Counted from the stretch's first letter, positions 1 to 10,469 are shown. The stretch: DNA of 18,134 nt from Acidobacteriota bacterium (GCA_013140955.1 JABFRY010000178.1:1-18134), one strand, 5' to 3'. Numbers and translations: made by a program. The notes: generated from the sequence alone by a model not told the origin.

Positions 1-2932
<2,932 letters not shown>

Positions 2933-2936
2933 GGTG

Positions 2937-3485
2937 ATGGCGCACGTGCACGACGTCCCGGCGGCTCACGGCCTGATGGCCGAGTTCGACAACCCCACGG
3001 CCCTGGTGGAGGCGGCCAACCGCGCGCGCCTCCAGGGCTACACGCAGATGGATGCCTACTCGCCGATGCCCATCCCCGAGCTGGACGCGGCGCTGGGCAT
3101 CAAGAAGACGAAGCTGCCGCTCATCGTCCTGACCGGGGGCATCCTCGGCGGGCTGGGTGGCTACTCGCTCGAGTACTGGTCGTCGGTCATCGCCTACCCG
3201 ATGGTCATCGGCGGCCGGCCGTTCCACAGCTGGCCGCAGTTCATCCCGGTGACCTTCGAGACGACCATCCTCGGCGCGGCGCTGTCCGCGGTGATCGGGA
3301 TGTTCGTGCTCAACCAGCTGCCGCAGCCGTATCACCCGGTGTTCAACGTGCCGGAGTTCGCCAGGGCGTCGCGCGACCGGTTCTTCCTGTGCATCGAGTC
3401 AACCGATCCCCGGTACGACCGGGAGGCCACCCGAACGTTCCTCGACGGCCTCCACCCGCTAGGAGTCAGCGAAGTTGCCTCGTAA
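2937..3485 (+). CDS. actD: ActD, DUF3341 membrane subunit of ACIII
   Basis: ActD is a small ACIII subunit anchored in the inner membrane. Its role is thought to be structural or in proton translocation. The 182-residue protein has a soluble N-terminal part containing LMAEFDNPTALVEAA and GYTQMDAYSPMPIPEL, which is typical of DUF3341. Two transmembrane hairpin helices follow, at about residues 58-78 and 101-126, then a soluble tail (FFLCIESTDPRYD). I chose ATG at 2937. A GTG at 2934 is directly in frame, so one extra residue is possible. It begins four bases after the actC stop, and its end overlaps the actE start by 11 bases, so translation of the three genes is probably coupled. Confidence 0.92.
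   Translation: MAHVHDVPAAHGLMAEFDNPTALVEAANRARLQGYTQMDAYSPMPIPELDAALGIKKTKLPLIVLTGGILGGLGGYSLEYWSSVIAYPMVIGGRPFHSWPQFIPVTFETTILGAALSAVIGMFVLNQLPQPYHPVFNVPEFARASRDRFFLCIESTDPRYDREATRTFLDGLHPLGVSEVAS
3461..3465 (+). promoter_or_regulatory. Shine-Dalgarno that fixes the TTG start of actE
   Basis: AGGAG lies 9 bases before the TTG at 3475, inside the end of actD. It is the best ribosome site in the area. It supports a TTG start, from which a complete lipoprotein signal peptide is read. Confidence 0.7.
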
Positions 3486-4089
3486 CGTCTCCCGTCAGGC
3501 GTGCGCCACCCTGCTCGTCGTGGCCTCGTGTGTCGGCCTGGCGGCCTGCCGCCAGGACATGCACGACAACCCGCGCTACGAGCCGCTCGAGTACAGCGCC
3601 TTCTTCGGCGATGCCCGCGCCTCGCGGACGCCGGTGCCGGGCACCGTGGCCCGCGGCATGCTGCGCGAGGACGACCATCTCTATACGGGCAAGGTGGGCG
3701 GCCAGCTCACCAACGTCTTCCCGATGCCGGTGACGGCGGAGGTCGTCGAGCGCGGCCGTGAGCGCTTCGACGTGTTCTGCTCGCCCTGCCACGGGCGGAC
3801 CGGCGAGGGCGACGGCATGGTCGTGCAGCGCGGCTTCCGCATGCCGCCCTCGTTCCACGAGGAGCGCCTGCGCTCGGCGCCCGTGGGCTATTTCTTCGAT
3901 GTCATGACCAACGGCTTCGGCGCGATGCAGGATTACGCCGCGCAGGTGCCGGTGGCGGACCGCTGGGCGATTGCCGCGTATCTCCGGGCACTCCAGCTCA
4001 GTCGACACGCCACCATCGACGACGTGCCGGCCGATCGCCGGGCCGCACTCAATCAGCCGGCCGGTGCCCCCGCCGGGCAGGAGCCTTAG
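3475..4089 (+). CDS. actE: ActE, monoheme cytochrome c lipoprotein subunit of ACIII
   Basis: ActE is the monoheme c-type cytochrome of ACIII and a likely electron exit point toward the oxidase. From the TTG start the 204-residue protein has a basic N-terminus and a hydrophobic stretch. A lipobox follows (L22-A23-A24-C25), so the mature protein should be a lipid-anchored periplasmic protein. The heme-binding motif is C102-S-P-C105-H106. M151, in the GFGAMQDYA segment, is a plausible distal ligand, and the C-terminal helix WAIAAYLRALQ is typical of class I cytochromes c. The gene overlaps actD by 11 bases and ends two bases before actF. Confidence 0.93.
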   Translation: MPRNVSRQACATLLVVASCVGLAACRQDMHDNPRYEPLEYSAFFGDARASRTPVPGTVARGMLREDDHLYTGKVGGQLTNVFPMPVTAEVVERGRERFDVFCSPCHGRTGEGDGMVVQRGFRMPPSFHEERLRSAPVGYFFDVMTNGFGAMQDYAAQVPVADRWAIAAYLRALQLSRHATIDDVPADRRAALNQPAGAPAGQEP

Positions 4090-4091
4090 TC

Positions 4092-5312
4092 ATGGCGGAC
4101 ACCTCCTACGCGCCCCCGGCGGACATCGATGCCCGCCGCACCGCCGCGCTCGTCGCAGGCCTGCTGGGCCTGGCCGTCTGCGCCGTCGGCTTTGCCGTGG
4201 CGCGTGACCAGTTCTTCCGCGCCTGGCTCATCGCCTATCTGCTGTGGCTGGGCGTCTCGCTGGGCTCGATGGGTCTGATGATGATCCACCACCTCTCGGG
4301 CGGCTCCTGGGGCATGGTGGTGCGTCGCGTCTTCGAGGCGGCCAGCCGCACGCTGCCCCTCATGACGGTGCTGTTCGTGCCCGTCTGGCTCGGCATGGCC
4401 ACGCTCTACCCGTGGACGCATCCCGAGCACGTGGCCGCCGACGAGATCCTCCAGCACAAGGCGGCGTACCTGAACACGCCGTTCTTCCTGCTGCGCGCCG
4501 CGTTCTACTTCCTCGGCTGGAACCTGATCGCGCTGTTCCTCAGCCGCTGGTCCAAGGCGCAGGACGAGGGTGATACCGCCGTCACCCGCAAGATGCAGCG
4601 CCTGAGCGGCGGCGGGCTGGTGTTCTACGCGCTCACCATCACGGCCGCGGCCGTGGACTGGGTGATGTCGATCAACCCGCACTGGTTTTCCACCCTCTAC
4701 GGCTTCATCTTCATGGGCGGCCAGGGCCTGTCGGCGCTTGCCTTCGTCATCCTCATCGCCGCCTTCCTGTCGAAGCGCGCCCCGATGAACGACGTGCTCA
4801 AGGCGAACCACTTCCACGACTTCGGCAAGCTCACGCTCGCCTTCGTCATGCTGTGGGCCTACTTTCAGTTCTCGCAGTACCTGCTCATCTACGCGGCGAA
4901 CCTGGTCGAGGAGATCCCGTACTACATCACCCGCACCACGCACGGGTGGCAGTACGTGGCCCTCTTCCTCATCCTGTGCCAGTTCATCCTGCCCTTCTCG
5001 CTCCTGCTGTCGCGCGACCTCAAGCGGGCGTCGAACCGCCTCGTGATCGTGGCCATCGGGCTGCTGGTCATGCGGTTCATCGACCTCTACTTCCTGGTCT
5101 CGCCCGAGTTCGACGCGGCGGGGATGAACCTCCACATGGAGGCGGGTGAGCACGAGGGCGGCTTCTTCCTGCACTGGCTCGACATCGCGGCGCCGGTCGG
5201 CATCGGCGGCATCTGGGTGTGGATGTTCTTCACCCAGCTCCGCCAGCGGCCGCTGCTGCCTATCCGCGACCCGTACCTGCAGGACGCGCTCGAGAGCACG
5301 GGAGGCCATTGA
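4092..5312 (+). CDS. actF: ActF, second NrfD-like membrane subunit of ACIII
   Basis: ActF is the second NrfD-like integral membrane subunit of ACIII, homologous in fold to ActC. The 406-residue protein has about ten transmembrane segments. Family-like stretches include HHLSGGSWG (residues 66-74), DWVMSINPHWFSTLYG (189-204), NHFHDFGKL (239-247) and QFSQYLLIYAANLVEE (259-274). ActF is not expected to carry a cofactor, and proton translocation through it is proposed for the complex. A Shine-Dalgarno (CAGGAG, about 4078-4083) lies inside the end of actE, 8 bases before the ATG. The stop overlaps the next start as TGATG. Confidence 0.95.
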   Translation: MADTSYAPPADIDARRTAALVAGLLGLAVCAVGFAVARDQFFRAWLIAYLLWLGVSLGSMGLMMIHHLSGGSWGMVVRRVFEAASRTLPLMTVLFVPVWLGMATLYPWTHPEHVAADEILQHKAAYLNTPFFLLRAAFYFLGWNLIALFLSRWSKAQDEGDTAVTRKMQRLSGGGLVFYALTITAAAVDWVMSINPHWFSTLYGFIFMGGQGLSALAFVILIAAFLSKRAPMNDVLKANHFHDFGKLTLAFVMLWAYFQFSQYLLIYAANLVEEIPYYITRTTHGWQYVALFLILCQFILPFSLLLSRDLKRASNRLVIVAIGLLVMRFIDLYFLVSPEFDAAGMNLHMEAGEHEGGFFLHWLDIAAPVGIGGIWVWMFFTQLRQRPLLPIRDPYLQDALESTGGH

Positions 5313-5809
5313 TGGCGCACCACGACATCGGCAGCCACGCGTCGCCCGACGACGGCTACCGCGAGACCCCTGCGGGGGCGCAGCACGAGTACACCGACGC
5401 GGCCGTCCGGCCCATCGTCAAGCTCGGGATCTGGCTCGCGGTGGCGACCGTGCTCGTGCACTTCGGCATGGGCTTCGTCTTCAGCTGGCTGTCCTCGGAC
5501 CGTTCAGCGGCACAGGGCCAGCCCCGCTTCCCGGTGGCGGTGGAGGACGGCATGCGCCTGCCCGCCCTGCCGCGCCTGCAGGGCGTCCCGCTGCGGGACA
5601 TCACGGAGCACCGGATCCTCGAGAACGAGCAGCTCGAGGGCTACGGCTGGGTGGACCGCGAGGCGGGCACCGTGCGGATTCCCATCGAGGAGGCCATGCG
5701 GCTCGTCGTCGAGCGGGGCCTCCCTGCGCTGGAGCAGGCGTCCGAGACGCCGGGCCTGATGCCCGCCGACGGCAGCGCCGGCGCGACCATGGTCCGAAGG
5801 AGGCAGTAG
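5312..5809 (+). CDS. Single-span membrane protein of the ACIII/oxidase cluster, unknown function
   Basis: I do not recognise a named family for this 165-residue protein. It has a polar N-terminus with several His residues and one transmembrane segment at about residues 35-60. The remaining ~105 residues should be exported if the N-terminus stays inside. The most family-like part is ITEHRILENEQL followed by YGWVDREAGTVRIPIEEAM (residues 111-129) and LVVERGLPAL. I recall similar Tyr-Gly-Trp-Val-Asp...Arg-Ile-Pro-Ile motifs in hypothetical proteins beside cytochrome oxidase genes, but could not check this. The start overlaps the actF stop (TGATG) and has a strong Shine-Dalgarno (GGGAGG, 5300-5305). 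The position suggests an accessory or assembly subunit of ACIII or the oxidase. An ActG-like role is possible but unproven. Confidence 0.85.
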   Translation: MAHHDIGSHASPDDGYRETPAGAQHEYTDAAVRPIVKLGIWLAVATVLVHFGMGFVFSWLSSDRSAAQGQPRFPVAVEDGMRLPALPRLQGVPLRDITEHRILENEQLEGYGWVDREAGTVRIPIEEAMRLVVERGLPALEQASETPGLMPADGSAGATMVRRRQ

Positions 5810-5811
5810 TC

Positions 5812-6717
5812 ATGACGTCCCTCGAAGTGCGACGGGTGTTTCGTGCGTCGGCGCGCGGGTGGACGTGTGCGATGGCGGCCCTGACGCTTCTCGGGACGCC
5901 AGCCCTGACCACGGCGCAGCAGGCGCCCCCGGGGATGACCGGCAGCATCGGGATCGCGCCCGGCATGCCCTCGCCCGCCCTTCCGGCCCAGCTGGAGGGC
6001 GTGACCTTCGAGCAGCGCCTCGATGCGCAGCTGCCGCTCGACGCCACCTTCCGCGACGAGACGGGCCGTACCGTCAGGCTCGGCGAGTACTTCGGGCGCA
6101 AGCCGGTGCTCCTCGCCTTCGTCTATTACAACTGCCCGATGCTGTGCATGCAGGTCATGAACGGCATCTCGACCACGCTGAGCGTGACGCCCTTCGTGCC
6201 GGGCGAGGACTTCGAGGTCGTGCTCGTCAGCTTCGACCCGCGCGACACGCCGGCAGACGCCGCCGTCAAGAAGCAGGAGCACCTCGAGCACTGGGAGGCC
6301 GAGGGCACCGCGGCCGGCTGGCACTTCCTCACCGGCGACGAGGACCAGATCCGCCGGGTGACCGATGCAGCCGGCTTCACCTATAGCTGGGACGAGCGCA
6401 TCGAGCAGTACGCCCACGTGAGCGGCGTGCTGGTGGTGACGCCGCAGGGCCGGCTCTCCCGGTACTTCTACGGGATCGAGTACTCCGCCAAGGAGATGCG
6501 CATGGCGCTGGTCGAGTCCGGCGAGGGCAAGATCGGCTCGCTCGTGGACGACATCCTTCTCTACTGCTACCACTACGATCCGGCGTCGGGTCGCTACGGC
6601 GTGGTGGTGATGAACATGGTGCGACTCGGCGGACTGCTGACGATCGCCCTGGTGGCTGGTTTCATTGTGCTGATGCGGCGCCGCGAGTTGCGCGCGCCGG
6701 TGGAGGGCCGCGCCTGA
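5812..6717 (+). CDS. sco: Sco/SenC-family copper chaperone for CuA assembly
   Basis: Sco proteins are thioredoxin-fold periplasmic chaperones that deliver copper to, or reduce, the CuA site of oxidase subunit II. The 301-residue protein begins with a signal-like hydrophobic segment (about residues 18-36). The copper-binding C108-P-M-L-C112 motif follows, and H202 (in QYAHVSGVLVVTP) is the expected third ligand. Also typical are VLVSFDPRDTP and GWHFLTGDEDQI. A second transmembrane segment (about 275-292, GGLLTIALVAGFIVLM) precedes a basic tail, so the protein is probably tethered at its C-terminus, unlike Sco proteins with only an N-terminal anchor. A near-ideal Shine-Dalgarno (GAAGGAGG, 5796-5803) lies 8 bases before the ATG. 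It directly precedes ctaC, its predicted client. Confidence 0.94.
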   Translation: MTSLEVRRVFRASARGWTCAMAALTLLGTPALTTAQQAPPGMTGSIGIAPGMPSPALPAQLEGVTFEQRLDAQLPLDATFRDETGRTVRLGEYFGRKPVLLAFVYYNCPMLCMQVMNGISTTLSVTPFVPGEDFEVVLVSFDPRDTPADAAVKKQEHLEHWEAEGTAAGWHFLTGDEDQIRRVTDAAGFTYSWDERIEQYAHVSGVLVVTPQGRLSRYFYGIEYSAKEMRMALVESGEGKIGSLVDDILLYCYHYDPASGRYGVVVMNMVRLGGLLTIALVAGFIVLMRRRELRAPVEGRA

Positions 6718-6755
6718 GGCCCCCGAGGCCCCGAGTCCGGCCCTGAGCCCCGATT

Positions 6756-7739
6756 ATGCAATCTGGCATTTCGTTCCTTCCCGAACAGGCCTCGACGCTG
6801 GCGCCGAGGGTAGACAACCTGTACTTCTTCATCGTGGCGGTCACGGCGTTCTTCGCCCTGCTCGTGACGGTGCTGGTGGTCTACTTCGCCTTCAAGTACC
6901 ACACCGACGATCCCTACGCGGTCGGCGCGCCCATCCACGGGTCGATCCCGCTGGAACTCTTCTGGACGGCCGTGCCCTTCGTGATCGCGATTTTCATCTT
7001 CGCCTGGTCCACCAACGTCTACTTCGACATCGTGCGTCCGCCCGACCAGGCGATGCAGGTGTACTCGGTGGGCAAGCGGTGGATGTGGAAGTTCCAGCAT
7101 CCGAGCGGCCAGCGCGAGATCAACGAGCTGCACGTGCCGGTGGGGCGTCCGGTGAAGGTGACCTTCACCTCCGAGGACGTCCTGCACGACCTCTTCATTC
7201 CCGCATTCCGGGTGAAGGCCGACGCCATTCCCGGCCGGTATTCCACCATCTGGTTCACGGCGACCCAGACCGGCGAGTATCACCTCTTCTGCGCGGAGTA
7301 CTGCGGCACCAAGCACGCCGGCATGATTGGCCGCGTCATCGTGATGGAAGAGACCGCCTACCAGGCCTGGCTCGACACCAGCCAGGAGTCGTCGCTGGCG
7401 GCGCAGGGGCAGGCGCTCTACGAGAGCCTCTCGTGCCAGTCGTGCCACCTGAACGACGGCAACGGCCGGGGGCCGGCCCTCCATGGCCTGTTCGGCTCCG
7501 AGGTCCAGCTGGCGAACGGCACGACGGCGACGGTGGACGAAGGCTACCTCCGCGAGTCGATCCTCAACTCGCAGATGCGCGTCGTCGCCGGCTACAACCC
7601 CATCATGCCGACCTTCCAGGGCCTCGTGGACGAGGACGGCATGGTCGGGCTGATCGAGTACATCAAGTCGCTGCGGACGGGTCCGTCCAGCGAAGGGGCC
7701 TCGGCGAGCCTGCCGGCCGAGGCCGGAGAGCCGGAGTAA
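6756..7739 (+). CDS. ctaC: Cytochrome c oxidase subunit II with fused cytochrome c domain (caa3 type)
   Basis: Subunit II accepts electrons at the binuclear CuA centre and passes them to subunit I. The 327-residue protein has two transmembrane helices (about 22-47 and 67-90) and a periplasmic cupredoxin domain. Its CuA ligands are H144, C179, E181, C183, H187 and M190 (segment CAEYCGTKHAGM). A cytochrome c domain is fused behind it, with C227-Q-S-C230-H231 and M284 (NPIMPTF) as probable distal ligand. This makes the enzyme caa3-type, so no soluble cytochrome c is strictly needed. The Sco protein has a gap of 38 C-rich bases after it, and I see no clear Shine-Dalgarno before the ATG. The N-terminus lacks a cleavable signal peptide. 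Confidence 0.96.
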   Translation: MQSGISFLPEQASTLAPRVDNLYFFIVAVTAFFALLVTVLVVYFAFKYHTDDPYAVGAPIHGSIPLELFWTAVPFVIAIFIFAWSTNVYFDIVRPPDQAMQVYSVGKRWMWKFQHPSGQREINELHVPVGRPVKVTFTSEDVLHDLFIPAFRVKADAIPGRYSTIWFTATQTGEYHLFCAEYCGTKHAGMIGRVIVMEETAYQAWLDTSQESSLAAQGQALYESLSCQSCHLNDGNGRGPALHGLFGSEVQLANGTTATVDEGYLRESILNSQMRVVAGYNPIMPTFQGLVDEDGMVGLIEYIKSLRTGPSSEGASASLPAEAGEPE

Positions 7740-7741
7740 CG

Positions 7742-7757
7742 GGGACGACGGGACGAC
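7742..7757 (+). repeat. Tandem 8-bp repeat in the ctaC-ctaD spacer
   Basis: GGGACGAC occurs twice in direct tandem and is followed by GGG, immediately after the ctaC stop. The rest of the 58-base spacer is GC-rich and ends with the ctaD ribosome site GGAAAG (7787-7792). No function is evident. Confidence 0.5.
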
Positions 7758-7797
7758 GGGTCTCGAGGCGCCGCGCAGGCGTCCGTGGAAAGAACCA

Positions 7798-9405
7798 ATG
7801 ACGACGCAACCAACCACCACCTATCTCAACGTCACGCACGGCCTGGCGTCGTGGCTCCTGACCAAGGACCACAAGCGCATCGGCCTGCTCTACCTGGTCG
7901 TCGTGTCCATCGCATTCGCGCTGGGCGGCGTATTCGCAGGACTCATCCGGCTCGAGTTGCTGACCCCGCCGGGCGACATGGTGACGTCGGATCTCTACAA
8001 CCGCATCTTCACGATGCACGGCGTCGCGATGGTGTTCTTCGTCCTCATTCCCGCCGTGCCGGCGATCCTGGGCAACTTCGTGCTGCCGCTGCAGCTCGGC
8101 GCCAAGGACGTGGCGTTCCCCAAGCTCAACCTGCTGAGCTGGTACATCTTCGTCATCGGCTTCATCTTCACGGCCTTCGCGATGGTGATGGGCGGCGTGG
8201 ACACGGGCTGGACCTTCTACACGCCCTACAGCACGACCGCCTCCAACTCCAACGTCATGGCGGCCGGCGTCGGCGTGTTCATCACCGGCTTCTCGTCGAT
8301 CCTGACCGGCGTCAACTTCATGGTCACCATCCACCGGATGCGCGCCCCGGGGCTGACCTGGTTCCGCCTGCCGCTGTTCGTGTGGGCCCTCTACGCCACG
8401 AGCCTCGTGCAGATCCTCGGGACGCCCGTCGTGGCCATCACGGTGCTGATGGTGGCGATGGAGCGGGGCCTGGGCCTCGGCATCTTCGACCCCACGCTCG
8501 GTGGCGACCCGGTGTTGTTCCAGCACCTGTTCTGGTTCTACTCGCACCCGGCCGTCTACATCATGATCCTGCCCCCGATGGGCGCCATCAGCGAGTGCAT
8601 CGCCTGCTTCTCGCGGAAGACGGTGTTCGGGTACTCGTTCGTGGCCTTCTCGAGCCTGTCGATCGCGGTCTTCGGGTTCCTGGTGTGGGCGCACCACATG
8701 TTCGTAGCCGGCATCTCGCCCTACTCGGCGATGGTGTTCTCGTTCCTGACGTTCGCGGTCGCCATCCCCTCGGCGGTGAAGACGTTCAACTGGACGGCGA
8801 CGCTCTACCGGGGCGCCATCTGGTTCAAGGCGCCGATGATGTACGTCTACGGCTTCCTCGGGCTCTTCCTCATCGGCGGCCTCACGGGCCTCTTCCTGGC
8901 CTCGCTCGGCACCGACGTGCACATCCACGACACCTACTTCGTCGTGGCGCACTTCCACTACATCATGGTGGGCGGCGCCATCATGGGGTACCTGGCGGGC
9001 CTGCACTTCTGGTGGCCGAAGATGACGGGCCGGATGTACTCGGACGGGCTGGCGAAGGTCGGCGCCGCGTTGATCTTCATCGGCTTCAACCTCACGTTCT
9101 TCCCGCAGTTCATCCTGGGCTACATGGGGATGCCGCGCCGCTACCACATGTATCCGCCCGAGTGGGAGATGCTGAACGTCCTCTCGACGGGAGGCGCGGG
9201 GATCCTGGGCATCGGATACCTGCTGGCGGTGGGCGCGCTGCTGTGGTCGCTGAAGTACGGCGCGGTGGCCGGCGACAACCCCTGGCACGCCACCGGCCTC
9301 GAGTGGACGACGCAGTCGCCCCCGTTGCCCGAGAACTTCGTGGAGACCCCGATCGTCACGGAGCCGGCATACAACTACGCGCACAGGGAGATCAAAGTTG
9401 TCTGA
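7798..9405 (+). CDS. ctaD: Cytochrome c oxidase subunit I, A2-type heme-copper oxidase
   Basis: This is the catalytic subunit, reducing O2 to water at the heme a3-CuB centre while pumping protons. The 535-residue protein has about 12 transmembrane helices. Heme a ligands are H74 (FTMHGVAMVF) and H387, and the heme a3 ligand is H385 (VVAHFHY). CuB ligands are H250, H299 and H300 (WAHHMFV), with the cross-linked Tyr at Y254. The K-channel lysine is K344 (WFKAPMMY), and the D-channel entry aspartate is D104 (GAKDVAFP). The usual helix VI glutamate is replaced: the motif reads Y248-S249-H250-P-A-V-Y254, the signature of A2-type oxidases such as the Rhodothermus marinus caa3 enzyme. The last 8 bases overlap ctaE. 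Confidence 0.97.
   Translation: MTTQPTTTYLNVTHGLASWLLTKDHKRIGLLYLVVVSIAFALGGVFAGLIRLELLTPPGDMVTSDLYNRIFTMHGVAMVFFVLIPAVPAILGNFVLPLQLGAKDVAFPKLNLLSWYIFVIGFIFTAFAMVMGGVDTGWTFYTPYSTTASNSNVMAAGVGVFITGFSSILTGVNFMVTIHRMRAPGLTWFRLPLFVWALYATSLVQILGTPVVAITVLMVAMERGLGLGIFDPTLGGDPVLFQHLFWFYSHPAVYIMILPPMGAISECIACFSRKTVFGYSFVAFSSLSIAVFGFLVWAHHMFVAGISPYSAMVFSFLTFAVAIPSAVKTFNWTATLYRGAIWFKAPMMYVYGFLGLFLIGGLTGLFLASLGTDVHIHDTYFVVAHFHYIMVGGAIMGYLAGLHFWWPKMTGRMYSDGLAKVGAALIFIGFNLTFFPQFILGYMGMPRRYHMYPPEWEMLNVLSTGGAGILGIGYLLAVGALLWSLKYGAVAGDNPWHATGLEWTTQSPPLPENFVETPIVTEPAYNYAHREIKVV
9385..9390 (+). promoter_or_regulatory. Shine-Dalgarno that fixes the TTG start of ctaE
   Basis: AGGGAG lies 7 bases before the TTG at 9398, inside the 3' end of ctaD. 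The next in-frame ATG is far downstream, in the first transmembrane helix, so the TTG start is well supported. Confidence 0.7.
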
Positions 9406-10102
9406 GGTGGCCGCTCCCGCTCACGCCGTGGGGCACGGGCACGACGCCCTGCACCACCACGCTGCCCAGCAGCACCACTTCGAGTCGCTCGACCAGCAGC
9501 ACGAGGCGTCGACGCTCGGCATGTGGTTCTTCCTGGTGCAGGAAGTCATGTTCTTCGGCGGGCTGTTCACCGCCTACATGGTCTACCGCATCTGGTATCC
9601 GGAGGCCTGGGCCGAGGGCAGCCGCGAGCTGGACATCCTGCTCGGCGGCATCAACACCGTGGTCCTCATCGGCAGCAGCTTGACCATGGCGCTGGCCGTG
9701 CGGTCGGCCCAGGTGGGCTCCAACAAGGGGGCCTTCCGCTGGACGATGCTCACGATGATCCTGGGGCTCACCTTCCTGGTCATCAAGTTCTTCGAGTACG
9801 AGCACAAGTTCGAGCTCAACCACGTGCCCGGCGCCAACTTCGTGTTCGAGGGCCCGCACGCCAACCAGGTCGAGATCTTCCTGTCGCTGTACTTCGCCAT
9901 GACGGGGCTGCACGCGCTCCACATGATCATCGGGTTCGGCATCCTCGCCTGGGTGGCGTGGCTGGCGCACAACGAGCGGTTCTCCCGCGAGTGGTCCACG
10001 CCGGTCGAGATGACCGGGCTGTACTGGCACTTCGTGGACATCGTCTGGATCTTCCTGTTCCCGCTGCTGTACCTGGTGGACCGCGCGGGCCAGCTCGGGT
10101 AA
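9398..10102 (+). CDS. ctaE: Cytochrome c oxidase subunit III
   Basis: Subunit III is a core integral membrane subunit that stabilises the oxidase and its proton uptake. The 234-residue protein has five or six transmembrane helices after a polar N-terminus. Family motifs include ASTLGMWFFLVQEVMFFGGL, INTVVLIGSSLTMALAV, KFFEYEHKFE, TGLHALHMIIG and GLYWHFVDIVWIFLFPLLYL. Subunits III with seven helices have two extra N-terminal helices that are absent here. The N-terminal 35 residues hold nine histidines, including H19-H21. It starts at TTG 9398, overlapping ctaD by 8 bases with its ribosome site inside ctaD, so translational coupling of subunits I and III is likely. It is separated from ctaF by five bases. 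Confidence 0.95.
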   Translation: MSEVAAPAHAVGHGHDALHHHAAQQHHFESLDQQHEASTLGMWFFLVQEVMFFGGLFTAYMVYRIWYPEAWAEGSRELDILLGGINTVVLIGSSLTMALAVRSAQVGSNKGAFRWTMLTMILGLTFLVIKFFEYEHKFELNHVPGANFVFEGPHANQVEIFLSLYFAMTGLHALHMIIGFGILAWVAWLAHNERFSREWSTPVEMTGLYWHFVDIVWIFLFPLLYLVDRAGQLG

Positions 10103-10107
10103 CGCCA

Positions 10108-10446
10108 ATGTCTGGACACGTATCTCCGGTCAGCAGCTACATCGGGATCTTCCTCGGCCTCATGGTGCTGACGGCCGTCACCGTCGGCGTGGCCTTCATC
10201 AACCTGGGTCCGCTCAACTTCCCGGTGGCCATCGCCATCGCCATCCTGAAGGCGACGCTCGTCATCCTGTTCTTCATGCACGTGAAGTACAGCAGCACGC
10301 TGACGAAAATGTTCGTGGGGACCGCGTTCTTCTTCCTCATCATCCTGTTCGGCCTCACCCTCACCGACTACCTGTCGCGCGGGCTGCACACGTCGCCGAA
10401 CGTGATCGTCGAGGATCCGCTGCCGACGGGCATCATCACCCGCTGA
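10108..10446 (+). CDS. ctaF: Cytochrome c oxidase subunit IV (CtaF/CyoD-like)
   Basis: This 112-residue protein is the small prokaryotic subunit IV of the oxidase, thought to help assembly and stability. Three transmembrane helices are visible, at about residues 10-32, 37-57 and 67-87. The family stretch LKATLVILFFMHVKYSS carries the conserved His-Val-Lys (58-60), and GLTLTDYLSRG follows the last helix. The ATG at 10108 lies five bases after ctaE and has no obvious Shine-Dalgarno, so translation probably depends on the upstream gene. It is the last gene of the respiratory cluster and is followed by a strong hairpin. Confidence 0.93.
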   Translation: MSGHVSPVSSYIGIFLGLMVLTAVTVGVAFINLGPLNFPVAIAIAILKATLVILFFMHVKYSSTLTKMFVGTAFFFLIILFGLTLTDYLSRGLHTSPNVIVEDPLPTGIITR

Positions 10447-10469
10447 GCCGTCGCCGCATCGGTGGGGCC

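Noticed and set aside
9398..9505. His-rich N-terminus of CtaE as a special metal-binding tail
   Set aside because: Nine His in 35 residues looks striking. However, the HHFESLDQQHEASTLGMW part is ordinary for this subunit III group as I recall it, and the remainder is probably tolerated variation.
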